From Pseudomonas solani (GTDB taxonomy: Bacteria > Pseudomonadota > Gammaproteobacteria > Pseudomonadales > Pseudomonadaceae), in contig NZ_AP023081.1 in the NCBI RefSeq assembly GCF_026072635.1, positions 5,762,501 to 5,826,500 of the forward strand: DNA of 64,000 bases, in the 5' to 3' direction. A program made the translations under genes and the position numbers. Below the pieces are notes generated by a model. That model made no database searches and was not told the DNA's origin. It worked only from the letters and a program-made list of their open reading frames with translations. Shown here in pieces: positions 42,786-52,009 of the stretch; within the stretch, counting starts at the first letter, position 1; the number at the start of each line of letters is the position of its first letter.

Positions 42786-43304
42786 ATGGCCGAGCTGACG
42801 CTGCAGGAACGTCTGCAACCCTCCCTTCTGGACCGGTTGACCGACGAGGACCCGAGCAACGCCAAGGAGAGCGTCGACAAGCGCGTGCTCTCCCTGACCC
42901 AGCTCAAGGCGTCCGTCCTGCGCGACCTGGCTTGGCTGTTCAACACCATCGCGCCGCTCGACAGCGAGACCTCCAGCGAGATCCAGGCCGGCAACTCGGT
43001 GGTCAACTACGGTTTGCCGCCGCTGGCCGGGCACACCGCCTCCAGCGTCGACGTGCAGGCCATCGAGGCCCTGCTCACCGAGACCATTGCCGACTACGAG
43101 CCGCGCATCATCCGATCCACCTTGCGCGTGCGCGCCCAGCTGGCAGCCGACCAGATGAACCACAACGCCCTGTCCTTCGAGATCGAAGGCGACCTGTGGG
43201 CCGAACCCGTGCCCCTGCGCATGCTCCTCACCACCGACCTGGACCTGGAGACCGGCCACGTGCAGATCGTCCCCGCCGACCACCTGCGGAAGCGCAACAA
43301 ATGA
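42786..43304 (+). CDS. tssE: TssE, gp25-like baseplate protein
   Basis: A 172-aa baseplate wedge protein resembling phage T4 gp25. It contains LTLQERLQPSLLDRLTDEDP, SVLRDLAWLFNTIAPLDSE, SVVNYGLPPLAGHTAS, TIADYEPRIIRSTLRVRAQL and ALSFEIEGDLWAEPVPLRM. Its stop overlaps the tssF start (ATGA). Confidence 0.95.
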   Translation: MAELTLQERLQPSLLDRLTDEDPSNAKESVDKRVLSLTQLKASVLRDLAWLFNTIAPLDSETSSEIQAGNSVVNYGLPPLAGHTASSVDVQAIEALLTETIADYEPRIIRSTLRVRAQLAADQMNHNALSFEIEGDLWAEPVPLRMLLTTDLDLETGHVQIVPADHLRKRNK

Positions 43305-45159
43305 ACCCGCGCATGCTCGAGTACTACAACCAGGAGCTGCAGCACATCCGCGAAAGCGCGGCGGAATTCGCCGGCGAGTACCCGAAGATCGCCAGCCGCC
43401 TGACCCTCTCCGGCATCGACTGCGCCGACCCTTATGTCGAGCGCCTGCTGGAAGGCTTCGCCTACCTCACCGCGCGGGTGCAGCTGAAGCTCGACGCCGA
43501 GTACCCGACTTTTACCCACAACCTGCTGGAGATCGCCTACCCGCACTACCTGGCGCCGACCCCGTCGATGACCGTGGTGCAGCTGCAGGCCGATCCCAAC
43601 GAAGGCTCCCTGGCCAGCGGCTTCACCGTGGAGCGCAATGCCTCCCTGCGCGGCCTGCTGGGCACCGACGAACAGACCGCCTGCGAGTACCGCACCTCCC
43701 AGCCGGTGACCCTGTGGCCGCTGGAAGTGGCCAAGGTCGAATACTTCGGCAACCCCGCCTCGGTGCTCGGCCGCCTCGCCGCCTCCGAGCCCAGCGCCAA
43801 GGCCGCACTGCGCCTGCGCCTGCGCACCGGTGCCGGGCTACCGTTCAGCGCCCTGCCCCTGGAAAGCCTGTCGTTCTACCTGCACGGCGCCGACGAACAA
43901 CCCTTCCGCCTCTACGAGCAGCTGCTGGGCAATGCCTGCGCGGTGTTCGTCCAGGCCCCGGTGGCGACTGGGTCGAGCGCCTGCCGCCGGAAAGCTTGCG
44001 CCCGCGCGGCTTCGACGACGAGGACGCGGTGCTGCCGGTGGTGCCCCGCGCCTTCCAGGGCTACCGCCTGCTGCAGGAATACTTCGCCCTGCCCAACCGC
44101 TTCCTGTTCATCGATGTGGCCAACCTGCGCCGCCCGGTGCAGCGCTGCGCCGGCCAGGAGCTGGACGTCATCGTGCTGTTCAACCGCATCGACCAGAGCC
44201 TGGAAGGCAGCATCGGCACTGAGCAGTTCAAGCTGTTCTGCACCCCGGCGGTGAACCTGTTCCCCCGGCGCGCCGACCGCATCCACCTGAGCGACCGCGT
44301 GCACGAGCACCAGGTGATCGTCGACCGCACCCGCCCGCTGGATTTCGAGGTGCATTCGCTCACCGAGGTCAGCGGCCACGGCGCCGGCCCCGAGCAACCC
44401 TTCCAGCCCTTCTATGCCGTGCGCGACCCGTCCCGCTATGGCCGCGAGCAGGCCTGGTACACGGTGCGCCGCGAGCCCCGCGTGCTCTCCAGCAAGCAAC
44501 GCCGCAAGGGCCCGCGCTCCACCTACATCGGCAGCGAGACCTTCATCTCCCTGGTGGACGCCAACCAGGCGCCCTACCGCCATGACCTGCGCCAGCTGGG
44601 CATCGGCGCGCTGTGCACCAACCGCGACCTGCCGCTGTTCATGCCGGTGGGCAACGGCCGCAGCGACTTCACCCTGGAAGACAGCGCCCCGGTGGTGTCC
44701 GTGCGCTGCCTGGCCGGCCCGAGCCGCCCGCGCGTGAGCCGCGCCCATGACGCCAGCGCCTGGCGCCTGATCAGCCAGTTGTCGCTCAACTACCTGTCGC
44801 TGAGCCAGGAAGGCCAGGGCGCCGCCGCCCTGCGCGAACTGCTGCGCCTCTACGGCGACCCCACCGACTCGGCGCTGCAGATGCAGATCGAAGGCCTGCG
44901 CCAGGTCACCAGCAAACCCTGCACGCGGCGCCTGCCGATGCCGGGGCCCATCGTCTTCGGCCGCGGCCTGGAGATCGGCCTGGAGTTCGACGAGAACGCC
45001 TTCCGCGGCACCGGGGTCTTCCTCCTGGGCGCGGTGCTGGAACGTTTCCTGACACGTTACGTGTCGATCAACAGCTTCACCGAAACGGTGATGCGGACCA
45101 CTGAACGGGGCGAGGTGATGCGATGGCGGGCGAAGCCCGGACGCCGTCCGAATCTGTGA
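43301..45159 (+). pseudogene. tssF: TssF baseplate protein, frameshifted in the middle
   Basis: An essential baseplate component in T6SS. ATG at 43301 overlaps tssE and opens MNPRMLEYYNQELQHIRESA, the standard TssF start. The frame is good to about residue 219 (NACAVFVQAP). TssF sequence then continues one frame over (GGDWVERLPPESLRPRGFDD to VMRTTERGEVMRWRAKPG, stop at 45159). Restoring one C in the CCCC run at 43956-43959 joins them exactly (VQAPGGDWVERL) and gives 619 aa, about the usual length. As written the product reads on in the wrong frame to 44254. It is either a real inactivating deletion or a homopolymer error. It overlaps tssG by 37 nt. Confidence 0.88.
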
Positions 45160-46151
45160 ACACCCTCGCGGCCATGGAGACCGCGCCCTGGAACTACGAT
45201 TTCTTCCAGGCGCTGCGCCGCATCGAGTGCGAATTCCCCGAGCGCCCGCGCCTGGGGCATTCCGTGCGCCTGGCCGACGACCCGCTGCGCCTGGGGCAGA
45301 AACCCGATTGCGGTTTCGCCCCCTCGACCCTGGCCAGCGTCGAGCACAACCCCGACGGCACGCCGCGCATCGAGCAATACTTCTTCGGCCTCACCGGCCC
45401 CAACGGCCCGCTGCCGCTGCACCTGACCGAATACGCCCGTGAGCGCCAGCGCAACAACGCCGACGCCACCTTCAAGCGCTTCCTCGACGTCTTCAACCAC
45501 CGCCTGCTGACCCTGTTCTACCGCGCCTGGGCCGAAGCCCGGCCGACCGTGAGCCAGGACCGCCCCGGCGACGACTACTGGTCGCCGCGCCTCGGCGCCC
45601 TCTCCGGCCGCGGCATGCAGAGCCTGATGGGCCAGGGGCCGATCGACGACGCCGCGCGCTACTACTTCACCGGCCACCTGGCGGCACAGACCCGCTACCC
45701 GGACGGCCTGCGCACCATACTCGCGGAGTTCTTCGGCGTGCCCGTGGCCATCGAGGAGTACGTCGGCCAATGGCTGGAACTCCCCGAATACAGCCGCCTG
45801 GGCGCCCAGGCCAGCACCCTGGGCGTCGACCTGTGCCTGGGCACCCACGTGTGGGACCGCCAGCACAAGTTCCGCATCCGCATCGGCCCGCTGGGGCTCT
45901 CGCAGTACCAGCGCTTCCTCCCCGGTGGCGAGCTGTTCCATGAGCTGGCCGCCTGGGTCGCCGAATACCTGGGCGAGGAGCTGGACTGGGACAGCAACCT
46001 GGTGCTGGAACGTGACGAAGTGCCGCCCATGACCCTGGGCGGCGGCGACCGGCTGGGCTTCAACACCTGGCTGGGCAAGCCCGAAGGCGACGCCGACGAC
46101 CTGCTGCTGGCGGTGAGCCACCTGAACCACGGTGCGGAGGCGCGCGCCTGA
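45123..46151 (+). CDS. tssG: TssG, T6SS baseplate protein
   Basis: A 342-aa baseplate partner of TssF. Family sequences are WNYDFFQALRRIECEFPERP, GTPRIEQYFFGLTGPNGPLP, LTEYARERQRNNADATFKRF, DVFNHRLLTLFYRAWAEARP, GVPVAIEEYVGQWLELPE, LGTHVWDRQHKFRIRIGPL and a C-terminal LGFNTWLG. The start ATG lies inside the tssF end. It has a 115-nt spacer before clpV. Confidence 0.95.
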   Translation: MAGEARTPSESVNTLAAMETAPWNYDFFQALRRIECEFPERPRLGHSVRLADDPLRLGQKPDCGFAPSTLASVEHNPDGTPRIEQYFFGLTGPNGPLPLHLTEYARERQRNNADATFKRFLDVFNHRLLTLFYRAWAEARPTVSQDRPGDDYWSPRLGALSGRGMQSLMGQGPIDDAARYYFTGHLAAQTRYPDGLRTILAEFFGVPVAIEEYVGQWLELPEYSRLGAQASTLGVDLCLGTHVWDRQHKFRIRIGPLGLSQYQRFLPGGELFHELAAWVAEYLGEELDWDSNLVLERDEVPPMTLGGGDRLGFNTWLGKPEGDADDLLLAVSHLNHGAEARA

Positions 46152-46266
46152 GTGCACGCCACCGCGACCCGCCGATAGAAAACAACACGAAGCGCATGGA
46201 GTGCTTCAGACAGGACCAACCACACGGCCATCACAGCAAGCGTGCCGTCAGGAAAAGGAGAGCAAG

Positions 46267-48966
46267 ATGAGCGAAATCAGTCGTGCCAAGCTGTTCGGAA
46301 AGCTGAACAGCCTCGCCTACAAGGCGATCGAAGCGGCCACGGTGTTCTGCAAGCTGCGTGGCAACCCCTATGTCGAGCTGGTGCACTGGTTCCACCAGGT
46401 CCTGCAGCTGCAGGATTCCGACCTGCACCAGATCATCCGCCAGTTCAACATCGAACCCGGGCGCCTGGCCAAGGACATCACCGAGGCGCTGGATCGCCTG
46501 CCCCGTGGCTCGACTTCGATCACCGACCTGTCCTCCCACGTCGAGGAAGCGGTGGAGCGCGGCTGGGTCTACGGCAGCCTGATGTTCGGTGAGAGCCAGG
46601 TGCGCACCGCCTACCTGGTGGTGGGCATCCTCAAGACGCCGAGCCTGCGCCATGCGCTGACCTCCATTTCCCGCGAGTTCGACAAGATCAAGGTGGAAAC
46701 CCTGATCGAGCGCTTCGACGAGATCGTCGGCAGCTCCCCGGAAAACGCCCTGACCGCCACCGACGGCTTCAACGCCGGCGCTGCCCCGGGCGAGGCCAGC
46801 GGAGCCATGGCCCCCTCCGCCATGGGCAAGCAGGAAGCGCTGAAGCGTTTCACCGTCGACCTCACCGAGCAGGCCCGCAGCGGCAAGCTGGACCCCATCG
46901 TCGGCCGTGACGACGAGATCCGCCAACTGGTGGACATCCTCATGCGCCGCCGCCAGAACAACCCGATCCTCACCGGCGAGGCCGGCGTGGGCAAGACCGC
47001 CGTGGTGGAAGGCTTCGCCCTGCGCATCGTCGCCGGCGACGTGCCGCCCTCGCTGAAGGACGTCGAACTGCGCGCCCTGGACGTGGGCCTGCTGCAGGCC
47101 GGCGCCAGCATGAAGGGCGAGTTCGAACAGCGCCTGCGCCAGGTGATCGAAGACGTACAAAGCTCGCCCAAGCCGATCATCCTGTTCATCGACGAAGCCC
47201 ACACCCTGGTGGGTGCCGGTGGCGCCGCCGGCACCGGCGACGCGGCCAACCTGCTCAAGCCGGCCCTGGCGCGCGGCACCCTGCGCACCGTCGCGGCCAC
47301 CACCTGGGCCGAGTACAAGAAACACATCGAGAAGGACCCCGCCCTCACCCGCCGCTTCCAGGTGGTGCAGGTGGACGAGCCGTCCGAGCACCGCGCCATC
47401 CTGATGATGCGCGGCGTCGCCTCGACCATGGAGAAGCACCACCAGGTGCAGATCCTCGACGAAGCGCTGGAGGCGGCGGTCAAGCTGTCCCACCGCTACA
47501 TCCCCGCACGCCAGCTGCCGGACAAGTCGGTGAGCCTGCTGGACACCGCCTGCGCCCGCGTCGCCATCAGCCTGCACGCCGTGCCGGCCGAGGTGGACGA
47601 CAGCCGCCGTCGCATCGAGGCCCTGGAAACCGAGCTGGCCATCATCGGCCGCGAGCACGCCATCGGCGTCGCCATCGGCAGCCGTCGCACCGACGTCGAC
47701 AACGCGCTGGCGGAAGAGCGCGGCCGCCTGGCCGAGCTGGAAGCCCGCTGGAACGAAGAGAAGGCCCTGGTGGACGAGCTGCTGGCCACCCGTGCCAGCC
47801 TGCGCGCCGCCGCCGAACCGGTGGACGGCACCAGCCGCGAAGGTGGCGCCGATGCGCCGAGCCTGAGCGAAGACGAGCTCAATGGCCTGCGCGCCAAGCT
47901 GGCCGACCTGCAACAGCGCCTCACCGCGCTGCAGGGCGAGACGCCGCTGATCCTGCCAACCGTGGACTACCAGGCGGTGGCCTCGGTGGTGGCCGACTGG
48001 ACCGGCATCCCGGTGGGCCGCATGGCCCGCAACGAGATCGAGACCGTGCTCAACCTGGGCACCCACTTGAAGAAGCGCATCATCGGCCAGGACCACGCCC
48101 TGGAGATGATCGCCAAGCGCATCCAGACCTCCCGCGCCGGGCTCGACAACCCCAGCAAGCCCATCGGCGTGTTCATGCTCGCGGGCACCTCGGGCGTGGG
48201 CAAGACCGAAACCGCGCTGGCCCTGGCCGAAGCCATGTACGGCGGTGAGCAGAACGTCATCACCATCAACATGAGCGAGTTCCAGGAAGCCCATACCGTC
48301 TCCACCCTCAAGGGTGCCCCGCCCGGCTACATCGGCTACGGCGAAGGCGGCGTGCTCACCGAGGCGGTACGGCGCAAGCCCTACAGCGTGGTGCTGCTGG
48401 ACGAGGTGGAGAAGGCCCACCCGGACGTGCACGAGATCTTCTTCCAGGTGTTCGACAAGGGCGTGATGGAAGACGGCGAAGGCCGGGTGATCGACTTCAA
48501 GAACACCCTGATCCTGCTCACCACCAACGCCGGCACCGACCTGATCGCCAGCCTGTGCAACGACCCCGAGCTGATGCCCGAACCCGAAGGCATCGCCAAG
48601 TCGCTGCGCGAGCCGCTGCTGAAGATCTTCCCGCCGGCCCTGCTCGGCCGCCTGGTGACCATCCCCTACTACCCGCTGACCGACGAGATGCTGAAGAGCA
48701 TCACCCGCCTGCAACTGGGCCGCATCAAGAAGCGCGTGGAGGGCTCGCACAAGGTGCCCTTCGACTTCGACGACAAGGTGGTGGACCTGGTGGTTTCGCG
48801 CTGCACCGAAACCGAGAGCGGCGGTCGCCAGATCGACGCCATCCTCACCAACAGCATGCTGCCGGACCTCTCCCGCGAGTTCCTCGGCCGCATGCTGGAA
48901 GGCCGCAAGGTCGAGAAGGTGGTGGTGGGCGCCGAGAACGGCGAGTTCACCTACAGCTTCGATTGA
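46267..48966 (+). CDS. clpV: ClpV (TssH), T6SS sheath-recycling AAA+ ATPase
   Basis: An 899-aa Clp/Hsp100 ATPase that pulls apart contracted sheath. ATG at 46267 follows AAAAGGAGAGCAAG. The N domain (about 1-160, with the ClpV-type SRAKLFGKLNSLAYKAIEAA and GNPYVELVHW) precedes AAA+ domain 1 (Walker A at about 237, GEAGVGKTAVVEG; Walker B ILFIDEAHTLVGAGG), a coiled middle domain (about 430-560) and AAA+ domain 2 (Walker A at about 640, GTSGVGKTETALAL; VVLLDEVEKAHPDV). All nucleotide motifs look intact. Confidence 0.96.
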   Translation: MSEISRAKLFGKLNSLAYKAIEAATVFCKLRGNPYVELVHWFHQVLQLQDSDLHQIIRQFNIEPGRLAKDITEALDRLPRGSTSITDLSSHVEEAVERGWVYGSLMFGESQVRTAYLVVGILKTPSLRHALTSISREFDKIKVETLIERFDEIVGSSPENALTATDGFNAGAAPGEASGAMAPSAMGKQEALKRFTVDLTEQARSGKLDPIVGRDDEIRQLVDILMRRRQNNPILTGEAGVGKTAVVEGFALRIVAGDVPPSLKDVELRALDVGLLQAGASMKGEFEQRLRQVIEDVQSSPKPIILFIDEAHTLVGAGGAAGTGDAANLLKPALARGTLRTVAATTWAEYKKHIEKDPALTRRFQVVQVDEPSEHRAILMMRGVASTMEKHHQVQILDEALEAAVKLSHRYIPARQLPDKSVSLLDTACARVAISLHAVPAEVDDSRRRIEALETELAIIGREHAIGVAIGSRRTDVDNALAEERGRLAELEARWNEEKALVDELLATRASLRAAAEPVDGTSREGGADAPSLSEDELNGLRAKLADLQQRLTALQGETPLILPTVDYQAVASVVADWTGIPVGRMARNEIETVLNLGTHLKKRIIGQDHALEMIAKRIQTSRAGLDNPSKPIGVFMLAGTSGVGKTETALALAEAMYGGEQNVITINMSEFQEAHTVSTLKGAPPGYIGYGEGGVLTEAVRRKPYSVVLLDEVEKAHPDVHEIFFQVFDKGVMEDGEGRVIDFKNTLILLTTNAGTDLIASLCNDPELMPEPEGIAKSLREPLLKIFPPALLGRLVTIPYYPLTDEMLKSITRLQLGRIKKRVEGSHKVPFDFDDKVVDLVVSRCTETESGGRQIDAILTNSMLPDLSREFLGRMLEGRKVEKVVVGAENGEFTYSFD

Positions 48967-48972
48967 AGTGAC

Positions 48973-49001
48973 GCGGCGCACTCCGCCCTGGAGTGCGCCG
49001 C
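48973..49001 (+). terminator. Hairpin terminator candidate after clpV
   Basis: GCGGCGCACTCC (48973-48984) and GGAGTGCGCCGC (48990-49001) form a perfect 12-bp stem with a 5-nt loop, 7 nt beyond the clpV stop. TGATATAAA follows but no T-run. It probably ends or attenuates the tss operon before vgrG. Confidence 0.75.
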
Positions 49002-49068
49002 CTGATATAAACGGTTCCGGCGCGTCGGAACCCGGCAGTGACGCGCGCAGCGCTAAGGAAGTAGTGGG

Positions 49069-51006
49069 ATGGCGATTACGCAACGGGCACGCATGGCCAA
49101 GGTCAGCAGCCCGCTGGGCGGCGATGCATTGCTGCTGGACCGGCTCGACGGCCATGAGGAACTGGGGCGGCTGTTCGACTATGAACTGAGCCTGATCTCC
49201 GAGGATCACTCGATCCAGCTCGACGCCCTGCTGGGCAAGCCCATGGGCGTTTCCCTGGAGCTGCCCGACGGCAGCCAGCGCTACTTCCATGGCATCGCCT
49301 GCCGCTGCAGCCAGGCCGCCGGCACCGGCCAGTTCGCCGCCTACCAGGTGAGCCTGCGGCCATGGTTCTGGTTGCTGTCGCGCACCTCCGACTGCCGCAT
49401 CTTCCAGAACAAGACGGTGCCGGACATCATCAAGCAGGTGTTCCGCGACCTCGGCTTCTCGGATTTCGAAGACGCCCTCACCCGCCCCTACACCGAGTGG
49501 GAATACTGCGTTCAGTACCGCGAGACCAGCTTCGAGTTCGTCAGCCGGCTGATGGAACAGGAAGGCATCTACTACTACTTCCGCCACGAACAGGCGCGCC
49601 ATGTGCTGGTGCTCTCCGATGCCTACGGCGCCCATGCGCCGGTGGCCGGCTACGCCACGGTGCCCTTCTACCCGCTGGCGGACCAGATGCGCGAACGCGA
49701 CCACGTCTATGACTGGTACCTGGCGCGCGAGGTGCAGCCGGGTTCGCTGTCCCTCAACGACTACGACTTCCAGCGCCCCAGCGCCCACCTGCAGGTGCGC
49801 TCCACCGTCAGCCGCGCCCACAGCAACGCCGAGCACCCGCTGTACGACTACCCGGGCGAATACACCCAGAGCCAGGACGGCGAGCAGTACGCGCGCAACC
49901 GCATCGAAGCCATCCAGACCCAGTTCGAGCGCGTGCAGCTGCGCACCAACGCGCGGGGCCTGGGCTCGGGGCACCTGTTCAAGATGAGCGGCTACCCCCG
50001 TGCCGACCAGAACCGCGAATACCTGATCGTCGGCGCGCGCTATTCGGTCAGCCAGGAAAGCTATGAAAGCGGCGCCTCGGGCGGCCCGCTGCAATTCGAC
50101 AGCTCGCTGGACTGCATCGAGGCGCGCCAGCCCTTCCGCCCCATGCCCACCACCATCAAGCCCATCGTCCAGGGCCCGCAGACGGCCATGGTCGTCGGCC
50201 CGAAAGGCGAGGAAATCTGGACCGACCAGTACGGCCGGGTGAAGGTGCATTTCTACTGGGACCGCCACGACCAGTCGAACGAGAACAGCTCCTGCTGGAT
50301 ACGCGTATCCCAGGCCTGGGCCGGCAAGAACTGGGGCGCGGTGCAGATCCCGCGCATCGGCCAGGAAGTGATAGTCGGCTTCCTCGAAGGCGACCCCGAC
50401 CGGCCGATCATCACCGGCCGCGTGTACAACGCCGAGCAGACGGTGCCCTACGAGCTGCCCGCCAACGCCACCCAGAGCGGCACAAAGAGCCGTTCCAGCA
50501 AAGGCGGCACGCCGGCGAACTTCAACGAAATCCGCATGGAGGACAAGAAGGGCGCCGAGCAGCTGTACATCCACGCGGAACGCAACCAGGACATCGCCGT
50601 CGAGCACGACGAATCCCACTGGGTGGGCCACAACCGCACCAAGAGCGTGGACAACGACGAGCTGGCGCGCATCGGCCAGGACCGCACCCGCGCGGTGAAG
50701 CGCAACGACACCCTGATGGTGGGCGGCGCCAAGACCGATAGCGTAAGCACCCAGTACCTGATCGAAGCCGGCGCGCAGATCCGCCTGGTGTGCGGCAAGA
50801 GCGTGCTGGAGTTCAACGCCAGCGGCGAGATCAACATCTCCGGCACCGCCTTCAACCTCTACACCAGCGGCAACACCGCCATCGACACCGGCAGCCGCCT
50901 CGACCTCAACTCCGGAGTCGCCAGCGAAGTGCCGAACAAGGGCAAGGGCATCAAGGGCACCATCGACGCCATGGTCAAGGCGCTGTTCCCACCACCCAAG
51001 GCCTGA
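49069..51006 (+). CDS. vgrG: VgrG1a, T6SS spike protein
   Basis: A 645-aa trimeric spike. The gp27-like part spans about 1-380 (QRARMAKVSSPLGGDALLLD, LDGHEELGRLFDYELSLISE, FQNKTVPDIIKQVFRDLGFS, REYLIVGARYSVSQESYESG). The gp5-type OB fold follows (QTAMVVGPKGEEIWTDQYGR, VKVHFYWDRHDQ, WAGKNWGAVQIPRIGQEVIV, EGDPDRPIITGRVYN), then a short beta-helix tail. No extra enzymatic domain is attached. It is a paralogue of the VgrG at 55068-57293 and closely similar over the first 560 residues. It likely carries the Tse6-type PAAR effector encoded next to it. Confidence 0.95.
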   Translation: MAITQRARMAKVSSPLGGDALLLDRLDGHEELGRLFDYELSLISEDHSIQLDALLGKPMGVSLELPDGSQRYFHGIACRCSQAAGTGQFAAYQVSLRPWFWLLSRTSDCRIFQNKTVPDIIKQVFRDLGFSDFEDALTRPYTEWEYCVQYRETSFEFVSRLMEQEGIYYYFRHEQARHVLVLSDAYGAHAPVAGYATVPFYPLADQMRERDHVYDWYLAREVQPGSLSLNDYDFQRPSAHLQVRSTVSRAHSNAEHPLYDYPGEYTQSQDGEQYARNRIEAIQTQFERVQLRTNARGLGSGHLFKMSGYPRADQNREYLIVGARYSVSQESYESGASGGPLQFDSSLDCIEARQPFRPMPTTIKPIVQGPQTAMVVGPKGEEIWTDQYGRVKVHFYWDRHDQSNENSSCWIRVSQAWAGKNWGAVQIPRIGQEVIVGFLEGDPDRPIITGRVYNAEQTVPYELPANATQSGTKSRSSKGGTPANFNEIRMEDKKGAEQLYIHAERNQDIAVEHDESHWVGHNRTKSVDNDELARIGQDRTRAVKRNDTLMVGGAKTDSVSTQYLIEAGAQIRLVCGKSVLEFNASGEINISGTAFNLYTSGNTAIDTGSRLDLNSGVASEVPNKGKGIKGTIDAMVKALFPPPKA

Positions 51007-51039
51007 CCGCCCTGCCCGGCTGCCGGCCGATCACCCGTG

Positions 51040-51445
51040 CCCCGCCGCGTAGGGTGGACCCCGCTCCATCGGTCCACCTTGCGTGCTCGCCGGCCGCTCC
51101 GCTGGTGGATGAAAAAGCGCCATCCACCCTACATGCCGGTTGGCACCGTGGTTCGGGTGGGGCGCGGTGCCGTAGGTTGGCGCCGAGCGCAGCAAGGCCC
51201 AACACCGCCATGTCCGGTCTTGCGGCGGGCTCTCCCTGTGGGAGCGGCTTCAGCCGCGAAAGATCTGCAGCCGGCACAGGTCGGCGAGTCGCCGGGTATT
51301 CCATCGCGAATGAATTCGCTCCCACGAGGCGGGCGACGGTGCTTGCTGCAAGATCACCTGGTGGATGAAAAGAGCGTCATCCACGAAGGTGCCACGGCAC
51401 GGCGCCTGGGTTGGGAATGGTGTAAGGGCGAATTCATTCGCCCAA
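51040..51445. repeat. REP/BIME-like repeat cluster
   Basis: This region without genes, between vgrG and the immunity gene, is packed with palindromes. The GGTGGAYG family occurs at 51053-51078, 51104-51128 and 51360-51384. REP-type stems are GCGGCT-TC-AGCCGC (51244-51257), GCGAAT-GA-ATTCGC (51306-51319) and GGGCGAAT-TC-ATTCGCCC (51426-51443). The first two REP units carry GTGGGAGC and GCTCCCAC flanks in opposite orientation, as in a BIME. No coding potential is convincing. Confidence 0.8.
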
Positions 51446-51475
51446 GGGCAACGGCGTTGCCCCTCAGGCGGCTCG

Positions 51476-52009
51476 TCAGGCGTTGGCCGGCACGAAGTCC
51501 GGGCCGCCGAGCTTGTCGCGCACGGTCACGGCTGTGCGCAACAGCGGGGTCCACATGCCGTCGGGGCTGTTCCAGGCGGCGCCGGCCCAGCGGGTGTCGG
51601 CCTGCAGGGCGGCCTTGTTGGCTTCCAGCTGGCGTTGCAGGGCTATCGCCACGCCGTTCATGTCCACCTCGAACAGCTCGCCATAGGGCCCTTCGGGCTG
51701 GGCACGTTTCTTCGCCAGGCAGAAGCGGTAGTACCAGACCCAGTCGTGGGCCAGGTAGATGGCGCGGTTGCGGTCCGGGTAGGTGGCCAGGATCTTCAGC
51801 AGCGCCGCGACGAAGCGCTGGGGGAAGGCCGGGTCGCGGGTTTCGCGCCAGTAGGGCACCACCAACTGGTCGAACGCCGCCACCACGTTCTGCGGTTCGT
51901 CGTTGTCGCTGCGCGCTTCGAGGAAGTAGAACGGCTCGCCCACCAGGAAGCGGTCCAGTTCATCGTTGGCAAGGGCGAGGAGCAGGACGTTGTCCAGTTT
52001 CTGATTCAT
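51476..52009 (-). CDS. Putative immunity protein for the Tse6-type effector
   Basis: A 177-aa soluble protein of no family I recognise. It begins MNQKLDNVLLLALANDELDR and contains the aromatic-rich VVPYWRETRDPAFPQRFVAA and AIYLAHDWVWYYRFCLAKKR. No signal peptide or membrane segment is present. Its start overlaps the effector stop (ATGA), the normal place for a cognate immunity gene. The P. aeruginosa counterpart, Tsi6, is a 93-aa protein, so length and sequence differ. The immunity role is inferred from position only. Confidence 0.65.
   Translation of the reverse strand: MNQKLDNVLLLALANDELDRFLVGEPFYFLEARSDNDEPQNVVAAFDQLVVPYWRETRDPAFPQRFVAALLKILATYPDRNRAIYLAHDWVWYYRFCLAKKRAQPEGPYGELFEVDMNGVAIALQRQLEANKAALQADTRWAGAAWNSPDGMWTPLLRTAVTVRDKLGGPDFVPANA

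Noticed and set aside
46231..50631. Open minus-strand frame of about 1466 codons opposite clpV and vgrG1a
   Set aside because: Antisense shadow of two strongly recognisable genes. Its composition (Val/Leu/Gly/Gln/His-rich, no domains) is the usual product of high-GC codon bias.
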